DNA from: Stephanodiscus triporus
Lineage: Eukaryota; Bacillariophyta; Thalassiosirophyceae; Thalassiosirales; Thalassiosiraceae
Direction of reading: 5' to 3'
DNA length: 27,767 bases
NCBI GenBank assembly: GCA_036939755.1
Contig: JALLAZ010000059.1
Location: 1-27,767, forward strand
Shown: positions 1 to 9,111 of the stretch, piece after piece
How the letters are laid out: each line of letters opens with the position of its first letter
Position numbering within the stretch: position 1 is the first letter of the stretch
The notes under the pieces: model-generated
Told to the model about the DNA's origin: nothing
Database searches by the model: none
Seen by the model: only the letters and a program-made list of their open reading frames with translations
Program-made: the position numbers and the translations under genes

Positions 1-456
1 TGCATGAAAAAAAAACACGACAAAAAAGCATCATACTTGCCGGCCGTTTTGCTGGCTGTGGCGGTGCGCCGGTACAATACCAAGTGCATCGCCAAATGGA
101 GGGGGGGCAGGGCTACTTCAGAAGCCAATGGTCGCTGCCACCGGACAAGTACTGCGGCCGATAGAACCAATCGGTCACGTAAAAGTTGATTTTTTCCAAG
201 TTTTTTCATCGTCAATCCGCTGAAAAGGGGGCTCAGGTGACGTTAAGGCCCCTGATAACAATAAGGATATGACATATCAAACTGAAGGGAAACACTTAGG
301 TAATGCAATGTGATACTTAGTTGGGGGGTTGAACTAGCGGATTAATGAAATAACAATCGATTTCTATTAAGCATAATTTTAGCTAAAAGTAGCATCACAA
401 AAACAAAATTGGTCACCATAAAACTCTTAATATGTCACAAATTAAGAGTTTTTGTC
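1..456. other. Intergenic region, no gene seen
   Basis: No coding region is supported here. A 61-codon open frame at the left edge is rich in Lys and Arg, resembles no family I recognise and is probably chance. The only clear structure is a perfect hairpin at 421-451, listed separately. The window edge may cut a gene lying further left. Confidence 0.6.
421..451. repeat. Perfect 11-bp stem hairpin downstream of the Trm5-like remnant
   Basis: AAACTCTTAAT (421-431) and ATTAAGAGTTT (441-451) are exact reverse complements around a 9-base loop. On the minus strand the hairpin begins a few bases after the stop of the Trm5-like remnant (457-459). It may be a 3'-end structure or the relic of a small inverted-repeat element. 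The pairing is seen directly; function is not known. Confidence 0.6.
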
Positions 457-840
457 TCACATTGGCTTGCACCATACCACTAGGAGCTGAAGAAATTTTG
501 GCAAATCAAGAAGGAAGGTCAATAGCATATGGTCAGGAAGTTTGTTGCCATTGATAGGTGGGACAGCAGCAACAATGTTGTCATCATCTTCTCCACCTTC
601 CATCGATGAAGTGGATGATACAGACGACTTGGCAGCCAACTCACAAATACCGAGATTCATTATGAATTCTCTAGCATCGCCGCATTGAACACCAAACCTT
701 TCCTCATCATTCTCGCCAACATGAATTCCATTCTGTTTAGCACTCTCCATGCAATATGCGGTCTCATCCAGATTCAAGTCATTGGTGACCATGGTGCATC
801 CCAAAGTGGTCACCGCCCTGATGCAAAGCGCCCCCAAAAC
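457..840 (-). pseudogene. Trm5-like tRNA (guanine-N1) methyltransferase remnant
   Basis: The 126-residue minus-strand frame resembles the SAM-binding core of class I methyltransferases of the Trm5 type, which methylate G37 of tRNA. GALCIRAVTTLGC fits the glycine-rich SAM loop region. VTNDLNLDETAY fits the acidic motif around the conserved NDLNP. CGDAREFIMNLG fits the GDARDF motif. A later PDHMLL...LPKFLQLL stretch is a poor match to the catalytic NLP region. The N-terminal half of the enzyme is absent, the frame closes upstream with a TGA, and the glycine loop reads better in part in a neighbouring frame (IADAFWG), so a frameshift is likely. There are 298 bases to the ATM stop on the same strand. 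I call it a decayed fragment. It could instead be one exon of an undetected gene. Confidence 0.42.
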
Positions 841-1138
841 GCATCCGCGATGAGCTAATCCGGCCGGAACTCACTCCGGATCATGTGAGTGCCTTCCCTC
901 AGGCCAAGAGGGTTTGGTTGGGTGAGATGATGCACTGCTACTTATTAGTGTTAAGATGTAACATGTATCATATACAATGGCACATATGAAATGACAGCTG
1001 AGAGTCTTGACTCTCTCTATGGTAGAAGTAAAGGTCTTCATGGTAACAGGGAAGCTTTCTAACCAAAAAATCATTCCTACGCAAGCACTGAGATAACAGA
1101 GAGGCTAAAATGAAAGATAAAATTATTTCTCTGTGAAG

Positions 1139-4100
1139 TTACATCCAGGGAGCCCAACCAGCAAACATCACACATAAATTGTCTCGGTCTCTTGCCTCAT
1201 TGATCAACAACTTGACCTGACCGGCAATAGTCTTATGCTCGCCTGATGTTCCATCTTCGTACCCCAGAAGTTTCTCATGAATTTTGGCGATAGCTCTATC
1301 AGCGGCATCATTTCTATTCTCGTCTGAAGCGGATGACATCCGAGCACGCGGAAAGACCAGTCTAGACTCTTCATCGTTTCTTTGACGCTGATTAGCCGTC
1401 AGTGGGCTAAGTGACCATTTGTAGAGCGGGTCCGAAACGACAGCAGATAAGATGGTCAACAAAGTATCGCCATTGTTCCTCATGACGCCCATCGTGGCTT
1501 CTGCTGCTTTCGAGAAGACACCGTCAGTACCAGAAGGGCCCATTCCATCTACCACATCTCTTGTCAGGCGAAAAGGCACCAATTCTGGTGTTGTTAATGT
1601 CTAAAGGACGAGACAGAATTCAGAGAGAGGAAGTTATAAGTGCAAGAGGCATAGTCCACAAGCTGTCACTGCGATATAAGAAAGTGTTAACATACCTTCC
1701 CCTGCTCAAAAACTATGCCAAAATCAATATGAACGACCTCACCAGTCTTTGTGTGGACAAGAATATTTGATGTATGACGATCACCAATTCCAAGTATGTG
1801 ACCAACAATGGAGTTGACGGCACACGATCTGGTGTATAAAGTTCGAGCTGTGTGCCATGCCTCCATTGATGACTTAAAATATTCCAAGAAAAAGAACCGA
1901 AACGCTTTACAAATAACCAAAATCCAATGTAAGAAATTTATAAAAGAAAACAGTGAGGGGGGAAATGACGCTGGGGCATTCATTTACCTGGAGAGAAATT
2001 CTCGCATATCTTGTCAAAAGCTAGTCGCTTGGATTCTAGCGTGGCAGTTGGTTCGTCACTGACACTCCTATAAAAATCTCTGGCATCATTATATCCCCAT
2101 TCTGAATAGAAGCATACGTAAACGTGAAAATGTTGCATGACTAAAAAAATGCATCCATATGCATAAACAATGACTAACCTCCAGGATAGTATTTACTGTG
2201 TGCGCCAACCTTTCTGCTTTTGTCTGACAAAAAATCACCGAAGCACATTGTATTGTCAACCCACTCTAGAACTCCACTAGTCGGGCTGAGCGGGGTGATG
2301 CCGTAGGTAATCAGCCTCAATCTATGTACAAGCCCAGTGGAATTACCGATGGAATTGTTCCGACAGTCTGTACCACTCCACCCTTCTTGCCTTAACAAGT
2401 CATTGACAGTTCCAAAAACTTGTTGCATTATTGCATCCTGCCTTAAATCGTCTTCTCCTTTGACAAGCTGTTTGAATCGGCCACCTTTTGACCCGATACA
2501 TATGACAATTTTAGGTCTATGGAGACCCGTGGGTGTCAAGTCGAATGTAGGCTCAAAGCTTAGAACACGTTCTGCTCCAATCGGATCCTCTTTACCTTGA
2601 CCGTACTGTGCATCAGGTCGGATGGGCGGCGTCTTGGTGATGATTGCTGGCATAGTGAAAGCGGTGGTCTTTTTACCACGACGTCCTAAAGAAAGACAAG
2701 AATCGAGATCGAGCTTGTATTGTTTGAATGAAAGCCCCTTGATAGAACGTTTTTGGATGTTAGTCACGTCAAACTCTGCAAGGTTCATGTATGAAGACAT
2801 CAACATTTCGTATGAATCAATCATCGCCGAGACATAATCAGGAGCGTGTTTATGAAGATCTTGGATGATTTCGTTCGCTGCGTCTACCTTTGTTGTCCCA
2901 ACATTCTCCAAATACGCGTTGGCATGACGACCGTTAACTCCACCACCAATGCGCTGGCCATTTGAGAGCGCCAGTATCTGCACAATACCATGGTAAGGAT
3001 GCTCCGAACAAATCTTGCAAACGATTCCACGTAAGACAGTTTGAAACCCACATTTGTCGTCTTCTTGAACCTCATCAATGCGCGAAAACAATTGGTACGT
3101 GAGAGGGACCAACCTATATGATGGGATTTGGGCTATGCTTGATTTGAGGATTCTATTGACAATGTCCTCCGTCCCTTTGCGTTGGCAGTTTTTGAACCAT
3201 AAAGAAATGAGTTGAAAGACATGCTTTGACACGTCAGTCATTGAAGCAGGCGCCAATTTAAGAGCATCACAATATGATTCCACTGCCAACTGAAGGTAAC
3301 GTTGCATTGAGTGTTCAACACTTTTGAGTTCCCGTTCATCCATCTGAACCTCCCTCAATATAGTTGCTTGTATGATTCTCGTATCCACGGTGACATCATC
3401 GTTGGCGGCTCTAGACTTTTTCTGGAGCTCTTTTAGTTGAGATGTTACTGCCTGAAGCTCTCTATTGCGCTCCTGGGCAGCAATACTACGACGCCTCCAT
3501 GCGTCACTTGAAACTCTGGCATCTATAGAATTATAAAGATTGGCTGCGAATTCTCCTAATTTGAAGCATGCGATGGACGCCGCGTGCTTGAATTTTGAAT
3601 TAGATGGTGCTTTCTTGTGTATCTGCATCGCCAGTCCAGCCGCTTTCTCGAAAAAGGACGAAAGTATGGTTTCTACACTGTCAACATTATTTTGAGCCAT
3701 CCACAAACCGCCCAGTAGCAGAGAATTGGCTTTAATTTGATCTTGCTCCATGTCGGTAGGGCCATTTTGGGAAATGGTGAGGTGATTTGCAATCATTTTG
3801 CAGGTAATAATCGCACCATCAAGGTCGTTTTGAGATCTCATTATCTTAGCATCTTCCATGCGCAGCATCAAGGGCAATTTTCCAGAGGAAAGGTCTATGA
3901 TGCCTGATTTTTGGAAGACTTGCATTAATGATCTCAAACTTGAAAGAGAGACTTTGGCAGCAACAGGGTGTCCCAGCTCACGATAGATGCTGCATGATTT
4001 ATAGATGTGGGAGGTCAGCGCCTTCGCAACTACTTCTCGGGAAGAAACAAGTCTGGTTGTGAGGATTTTCAACGAAATTTCCTTCACAGATGACTCCGTG

Positions 4101-6795
4101 CGCGTTGCACGAAATAACGCTCCATCAATTGCGGCAATATGATCTTTCACTTCAAAATCGACGTCGTGACTCATGAGTAACGCTTCTAGATTGGTCGTCA
4201 TATCCAAGCATTCGTGGAATCCCCAGCGTCTAAGTAGGAATTCGAGGTCAGTCCTCCCCTCAAGTGTCGTTGCAAGGAGTTCCAAGTGACCAATCAGGCT
4301 CAACTTTGTTAGATGAGGCACCATTCCTGCTAATTGCGCTTCCGATCCGGCCAGGTTTTTCATGTCTTCCAATACAACATGACGAGCACGCAAAACATGG
4401 CCTAAACCTGCTGTAACATCCTCCTTGAAAAAACTCTGCAGTGCCTCATAAACCGATTCGTAAAAGTTTGAGGTTGTTGGAATAGCAAGTGAAGGAACAT
4501 TAGGCGCGACTTCTGCAATATGGTGATCTGTATCAGACGCAATTAATGGCCAATCCCCATCGTTCATCCTTGGTAAAAGAGTATTGTCCCATTGAGTAGT
4601 TCTGTTCAATGCGTCTTCAAACCATGCCTCGCGTAAAAAAAGTCTGTCATCGTTACGTTTGCATAGCTTACTACTCTCCACCCCGACAAGATAATTGTGC
4701 TTGATGTGGTGGAGACCTAAATCTTCAAGGAAACTTGAAATGGTCGAAACCCCCGGAGAAAACCCAGCATGAGTGGTAGCTGCGCCTGGAATCGCTGAAG
4801 ATATTTGCAACTCAGTGTCTAGGTCTGATAGCATTGAAAAAGGTTGGTCTCGACGGCATCCTTCAAGTGCGAGTAGAGATGTAATGTTTCGCTTCAAATT
4901 TAGCGCGTAACCTTGAGAAAGAATGCCTTGCAGCTCATCTTTTGCGTTGAGTTCTGACAGGCAACGTCCAATGATATCTTTGGCTATCAGTGCTTTTTCT
5001 AAAACTTTTTTGCATTTCTGGTGCTCTTTTATCTGTGACATTACTCCAAATCCGCTGATATCATCACACATGGTAGCCTTGTCGTGGATGGAAGAATCAT
5101 TTGCAGTATCTTCGAAAAAAGTGCCAGTGCCGATGATATTATTCATGCCCATCTCAGCATAATACAGTGCGGAGTAATACCGCTTTGCCCTGAGGCAAGC
5201 CTGAGCTACATCGAGTCCCGACACTCTCAGTACAACACCGTAAGGAAATCCTCTCCATTTTTCAGAACTGTTGAATGCATCAATAGCAGCTGCATCCGAT
5301 GGATTACTAGACCGTCGTTTCTTTGATAGAGATGAGCTGCTCTTTTCCACGACATCTGATTTCTTATTTCTTGTATGTTCAGGGGATGTTAGAAATCGAT
5401 GTTCTGTGATGGCCCTCAAGAGTTCTAATGTGTTAAGGATAACAGTGATGGCTTGAGATGCAACCTGATGCTTTGATTTCGGACTGATTATGCGAGTGAA
5501 GCAATTTGAGACATTTTCATTCATTTGACTAGTTGGTGACCCTATGGCAATGTTCGACATGATTGTGTCTCGAACTCCGCTCTCGTCACCACACTTTTCT
5601 CTTGCCTCCGAATCGAGAAGGTGAAATATCAGCGCTGGGAAAACAGAAGCAGCGAAACTTGCTTCCTTTGCACAAAGCCCCTGGCAAATCTGGAAGAAGT
5701 CTTGGTCGCCCTTACCGATTTTAGATCCTTTGCCAAATGAGCAGCTGATGATAGAGCATGTAATTTCCCTTATCCATAGTTCACACGATCGTTCTTCGCC
5801 ATCAAGTGTCCACAGCTTGTCGTGCCAGCACCATGAATCGCCATCAGGACATCCGGTAAAGGATTGTAGCCTTTTCATGCAACTATTTGAAACTCTAACT
5901 GCTTCTCTTCGTACTTTGCCATCATCGTGAGTGATGAAAGGGCTCAAGAGGCCCTTTACATCGCCGTCTAATGACTGCCAGCATTCTTTTCCTACTGGCG
6001 TGACAAGTAACGCCTTCGCAGTTTTCATAGCCACAAGAGATGTGCCTGCACAATCGGATAGGAGAAATCGGCCAAGCGAAATCAAAATGGTCTTTTTGAT
6101 TGACAGAGTTGGATCGACGAGAGACTCATCCAACATATCAGAGCTGGGGTTATCTTGACCAAGCGTTGGCATATGAGCGATATTTAGCTCACCGAGACAT
6201 CGGCTGCTGATTACACGGGACTGTTCCGGCTCCTTTGAATGGCAGATGCTTAGCAGCAAGGGATATACATCACAGAGTATTTTGTCAAAGGTGTGAGCAA
6301 TGCTATGTTCGGCAAGAAGAGCCCGTTCGAGTCGTCGCAGAGCAAGGAGACGAGCTAAAATTGCATGGCTTGAGTAGGAAGAGCTGGATTCGAATTCATC
6401 GGATGAAATCGGATGCTCCTTTAAGGCACGAATGAAGTTTTCGCACTCCGCGGTCAGACTGGTTTCCTTGATTTTTGTTGATCGTTGGTGGATCGAGTCG
6501 AAAAAAGTAAGTATAGAATACTTTTCGTTGACGTCCCTTATTGCGTCCTCCTTTTGATGCCGAACAATAATATCGTCCGCACCCAAAATATCTTCGATTT
6601 GCACTCTTTCACTATTTGCAATTATCTCAAGACATTCAAATGCACCTAACATTGTATCTGATGACATTTTTTCTTCGAGATCCGCCTTTGACACAATCAG
6701 ATGCTTAAGGACGCCATCACTTTCTGAATTTGGCTTTTCAAATCCAGATAGTAAGCCCTGACTTGCCTTCTGTTCATATTCGAGGCAGCGAAGGG
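1139..6795 (-). CDS. ATM: ATM checkpoint kinase, 3' part (exons 2-5 of 5)
   Basis: ATM/Tel1 is the nuclear PI3K-like kinase that signals DNA double-strand breaks. Exons on the minus strand are 6795-2179, 2101-1988, 1904-1696 and 1600-1139, with introns of 77, 83 and 95 bases, all GT-AG. Phases (1, 1, 0) agree at each joint. The long exon carries a helical FAT-type region, then the kinase start: KIVICIGSKGG, QLVKGEDDLRQDAIMQQVF and SGVLEWVDNT, all ATM-like. Exon 4 gives the catalytic loop ILGIGDRHTSNILV and metal-binding HIDFG. Exon 5 begins TLTTPELVPFRLTRD and ends with a FATC domain, VKLLINEARDRDNLCVMFAG then WAPWM and stop. The 5' end of this block is the acceptor CTGATTTCAG at 6796-6805. 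Its missing 5' exon lies at 19856-26637, beyond a 12.9-kb block. ATM is favoured over ATR or mTOR by the kinase-to-FATC wording. Confidence 0.93.
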
Positions 6796-6800
6796 CTGAA

Positions 6801-6896
6801 ATCAGTTTCAAGGATTGCATCCAATTAGGGAGTAAGTTGAGAGTATAATAATAAAGCAATGGTACAACAAAAATTCAATTGTCACTCACTGGAATC
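6801..6896. repeat. 96-base duplicate of 19767-19862 (ATM intron 1 plus 7 exon bases)
   Basis: 6801-6896 equals 19767-19862 with one mismatch (g at 6856, t at 19822). On the minus strand it holds the donor GTGAGT, nearly the whole of ATM intron 1 (6796-6889 by equivalence, 94 bases), and the last seven bases of exon 1 (6890-6896). To the right of 6896 the two copies diverge completely: here to unrelated sequence, there into ATM coding sequence. The second copy begins exactly at an n, so this looks like an unmerged contig overlap rather than a biological duplication. Confidence 0.9.
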
Positions 6897-7003
6897 TTTT
6901 TAAACCTTCCTGCGCGCATGAAAGGTTTCCCCCCCCCCCCTCAACTAAACATACTTCTCTCTTCGCAGCCGAACTGAAAATTTCCAACAGCAATCAACTA
7001 TTT
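6897..7003. other. Junction-proximal segment with inverted repeat and C tract
   Basis: This is the first sequence to the right of the point where ATM similarity stops. AAACCTT (6902-6908) and AAGGTTT (6922-6928) form an inverted repeat, followed at once by an uninterrupted run of 12 C (6929-6940). Both are patterns that trouble short-read assembly. The rest would be the promoter and leader of the selenoprotein W gene. Confidence 0.5.
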
Positions 7004-7401
7004 ATGACAGGACGTCTCGGTTACAAGCCGCTAACCCTCATGATTCAATATTGTGGCGGATGAGGGTACGGGCGCCATTCGGTGAGTTAGTAGTTACGAC
7101 CTTTGCCTTCCCCATTCGCACGAGCAATCTTTGTATAGTTATTGCATTCTAATCATTCCTAACTTTGTGCGGCTTTCCCACTACGAAGAGGGCGCTCAAA
7201 GATTTTCTCAATAAGGAATTCCGTGATCTGATAAAGGTGAACGAACAGATGGATCGGGGCGTCACTGGGAACTTCGAGGTGACGATTGTCGACACTGGGA
7301 AGCTGATACATTCAAAGAGGCAAGGGCATGGATTCGCCGATACGGCAAAGGAGAGGCAGTCGATCGTGGAACAAATCAAGGAAGCAATGAGGACGGTGTA
7401 A
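7004..7401 (+). CDS. SELENOW: Selenoprotein W (SelW, Rdx family), two exons, TGA read as Sec
   Basis: SelW is a small thioredoxin-fold redox protein with a CxxU centre. Exon 1 ends at 7081. From the ATG at 7040 it reads MIQYCGG, TGA (7061-7063), GYGRHS, then donor GTGAGT (7082-7087). Exon 2 begins at 7189, after an intron of 107 bases ending CGAAG, and runs to TAA at 7399-7401. With TGA as selenocysteine the motif is YCGGUGY, matching the YCGAUGY of animal SelW. The downstream spacing to TGNFEV, GKLIHSK and GHGFADT equals that of mammalian SelW without gaps. Length is 84 residues from 7040 or 96 from the in-frame ATG at 7004; mammalian SelW is 87. Both exon joints are phase 0. A SECIS-like hairpin follows 56 bases after the stop. 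Exon 2 alone would be missed or mis-started by a standard gene caller. Confidence 0.85.
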
Positions 7402-7456
7402 CTTAGCCCGTCAGGGAAAAAGTTGCAAATGGAATCATTATCTTGTCATAATCGTG

Positions 7457-7525
7457 TTGATGGAATGAAGGCATTGATTTGACAATCTGTTCTTGGATTG
7501 TCAATCCAACACCTGATATCATCGA
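7457..7525 (+). promoter_or_regulatory. Candidate SECIS element in the SelW 3' UTR
   Basis: A 69-base hairpin is drawn by hand. The lower helix is TTGATGG (7457-7463) with TCATCGA (7519-7525), including two wobble pairs. A quartet ATGA (7465-7468) faces TGAT (7514-7517). The upper helix pairs GG/CC, TTG/CAA and a perfect 9-bp TTGACAATC/GATTGTCAA, separated by two 2x2 mismatches, under loop TGTTCTTG. The ATGA/TGAT quartet between two helices is the SECIS hallmark, and the 53-base quartet-to-quartet span and position just past the stop are suitable. The unpaired AA expected in a SECIS apical region is not evident, so this remains a candidate. Confidence 0.42.
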
Positions 7526-7547
7526 TGGTTCTGATTGATGAGCCTTC

Positions 7548-7579
7548 ATCAGCTCTGAAACTGATCAGCTCTGAAACTG
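7548..7579. repeat. Two perfect 16-base tandem copies
   Basis: ATCAGCTCTGAAACTG occurs at 7548-7563 and again directly at 7564-7579, in the presumed 3' UTR of the selenoprotein W gene. GGTTCT before and AGAACC after the pair (7526-7531 and 7582-7587) could close a stem around it. It is seen directly and is probably recent slippage. Confidence 0.75.
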
Positions 7580-7604
7580 GATAGAACCTTGGTTTCGTTA
7601 GATA

Positions 7605-7860
7605 ATCAATGGTAAATAAATTGCCCTCCCACAATTCCGCACGTGAACAATCCATTATCTGTAGCCAAGAATCGACACTGGAAACCGGTTATTGATGTGT
7701 ATATCCGTTCATTCCATGCATATGCTAAACTTGCAAATGAAAGCGGAGGCCTTATCACAACTTCGCGTAGGCAAGGGGGGGCCAAGTATTGTGCGTCGTG
7801 AAGAATTCCCACAGATGATTGGCGACTATTTTCGAGATCGAAGAGAATCATCGTGTGGCT
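7605..7860 (+). pseudogene. Possible decayed reading frame, unknown family
   Basis: One plus-strand frame reads coherently: IPHVNNPLSVAKNRHW, then VIDVYIRSFHAYAKLANES, then GGLITTSRRQGG, after which a stop appears. A second frame continues just past a run of seven G (about 7774-7780) with GPSIVRREEFPQMIGDYFRD. The amino-acid make-up looks protein-like and the frame changes at the homopolymer, which suggests a frameshift or a sequencing error. No start codon, splice site or family is recognised. It may also be chance. Confidence 0.22.
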
Positions 7861-8022
7861 TTCAGTCGGGCTTTGAAAATTTCGTCAACGTTGGGCATGC
7901 ATGCGTATCCAGCTGAAGCTTGTGTCCTTTCGTCTACGTATCCACACCACCATCCCCAAAACGCGGTTCGGTCGGCGGACGAGGGCGGCGAAAAAAACGT
8001 GCCGACAATCGATTTCTCCCTC

Positions 8023-8496
8023 TCACGTCGACAATCTTGGCGTCCGCACTTCCACGTCTATGACCAGAGTCCCCCCCAGGAGGACGCCGCTCGCCTCGTC
8101 CAGTATCGTCGACCTCCGAACGAACGAAAAGTACCCGAAGCACTCCTTCAGCGCCACGTAACGGTCCACGTCGTCCGACGATATGCGATGAAATGCCCCG
8201 CCTCGCGCGTCACGAAGTATGAACGAGGTACTGGCGTCGACGTCGGGACCCTCTACGTTGTGGAGGAATACAGACACGACGCCTCCTCCCCCCCCGTCGT
8301 CGTCGGACGATGTCGCTCCGGTCCCGCCGGGGAAGAGCTGAAGCTGCCACGCGTTGCCGCCGCGGCGATCTTGCACCTTGTCTGAATACACGTAGTCCCC
8401 TGGTTCGGATGGAATGCCGGCGAAGTCTCTGAATTTGAACCGCAGGAGAAAGGGCTTCGACTCATTGCTTGGCTTAGGAGAGGATGAAGTGAACAT
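8023..8496 (-). CDS. Short MATH (TRAF-like) domain protein
   Basis: The 157-residue frame starts at an ATG (8494-8496), MFTSSSPKPSNESKPFLLRF. It carries MATH-domain features: FKFRDFAG near residue 25, AWQLQLFPGG near residue 50, VVSVFLHNVEGPDV near residue 75, FILRDARGG near residue 95, and a closing strand GGTLVIDVEVRTP at the end. MATH domains bind peptide substrates, often next to a BTB domain as cullin-3 adaptors. Diatoms have many MATH/BTB genes. Here a stop follows the domain directly and no BTB sequence is visible downstream on the minus strand, so the protein is MATH-only or the gene is truncated. An acidic, glycine-rich insertion (SSDDDGGGGG) lies in a surface loop. The flanks are repeat-like. 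Confidence 0.6.
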   Translation of the reverse strand: MFTSSSPKPSNESKPFLLRFKFRDFAGIPSEPGDYVYSDKVQDRRGGNAWQLQLFPGGTGATSSDDDGGGGGVVSVFLHNVEGPDVDASTSFILRDARGGAFHRISSDDVDRYVALKECFGYFSFVRRSTILDEASGVLLGGTLVIDVEVRTPRLST

Positions 8497-8562
8497 TCGT
8501 CGAGAATTGTACCCACCTTAACGATATGGTACAAGTACGGACATAACACCGCCATTTCGCCA

Positions 8563-8686
8563 AAAATGGGGTTTAACCACCGGTCCAAGGGCAACATGGA
8601 CCGTTTGGGTGTTGTCTTGGGTCACCCCTTGCGGGGTTTTTGATGGGATTGGGCGAAAGACCGCCCCTACAACGATTCCCCATTTT
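8563..8686. repeat. Nested inverted repeats, possible structured RNA or miniature element
   Basis: Outer arms AAAATGGGG (8563-8571) and CCCCATTTT (8678-8686) are exact reverse complements. Inside are CGGTCCA/TGGACCG (8581-8587, 8597-8603), ACCCC-TTGC-GGGGT (8624-8637) and GGGC/GCCC (8651-8654, 8663-8666). Four stems in 124 bases is more than expected by chance. No target-site duplication or known RNA family is recognised. Confidence 0.4.
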
Positions 8687-8720
8687 ATTGTAGCGGTTCG
8701 TTTACGTTAAGTCCTGAAAT

Positions 8721-8737
8721 TTGAATTCCTACGTAGG
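8721..8737. repeat. 17-base motif copy 1, with palindromic core CCTACGTAGG
   Basis: TTGAATTCCTACGTAGG is identical to 15849-15865, 7.1 kb away. The CCTACGTAGG core is a perfect palindrome. A shared 17-mer in two gene-poor stretches suggests the end of a dispersed element, but no longer similarity between the flanks is apparent to me. Confidence 0.6.
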
Positions 8738-8916
8738 TCTTGGTATGTTGTTATCGGCTCCCGCCAAGAAAAACTGGATTTCATGCGTGTGACCATGGTG
8801 GCCCCCGAACCAGTGCTGATGATGATACTACAATGGTAAGATCATATGATGATCAAAACTATTTAATAATGTTATATTAACGATTGGGAGAAGCCTCGCC
8901 GATTGAAAAAAACCTA

Positions 8917-9111
8917 TTAGACCCCTTTACAAAGCAAACTGTGGAGCCCCGTGCGTGCCCTCAATTCAGAGTTGAGCCACGAAAGCACAAAGAACATGGT
9001 CACTAATTCGATGGTCGCATCATTCGGGTCATCGGGATCGATGCCTTTAAGGGCGCGGAATCAGTTCTTGGGATCCTTGGGCGTAAGATTTGCGGCGGAT
9101 ATGTCCGCCAT
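8917..9111 (-). pseudogene. Short decayed frame with one internal TGA
   Basis: From ATG at 9109-9111 the minus strand reads MADISAANLTPKDPKN, TGA (9061-9063), then FRALKGIDPDDPNDATIELV, then TMFFVLSWLNSELRART and a TAA at 8917-8919. Composition is protein-like on both sides of the single TGA, so it may be a pseudogene or transposon remnant. The complementary strand is also open here, which weakens the case. No family is recognised and there is no evidence that TGA is read through. Confidence 0.22.

Noticed and set aside
4..189. 61-codon plus-strand frame at the left edge
   Set aside because: Low-information Lys/Arg/Ser composition, no family, and poly-A derived start region.
7819..8385. 188-codon plus-strand frame opposite the MATH gene
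   Set aside because: The MATH motifs are on the other strand; this frame has His/Arg/Pro-rich antisense composition and no domain.
8624..8643. Bacterial-style terminator (ACCCC-TTGC-GGGGT followed by T run)
   Set aside because: The context is a eukaryotic nuclear genome with introns; the stem is only 5 bp and better seen as part of the nested repeats.
8905..8950. Possible Ty1/copia polyprotein end (LLDPFTKQ-like reading on plus strand)
   Set aside because: Only about eight residues resemble the RNase H end; no LTR, reverse transcriptase or integrase motif is nearby.
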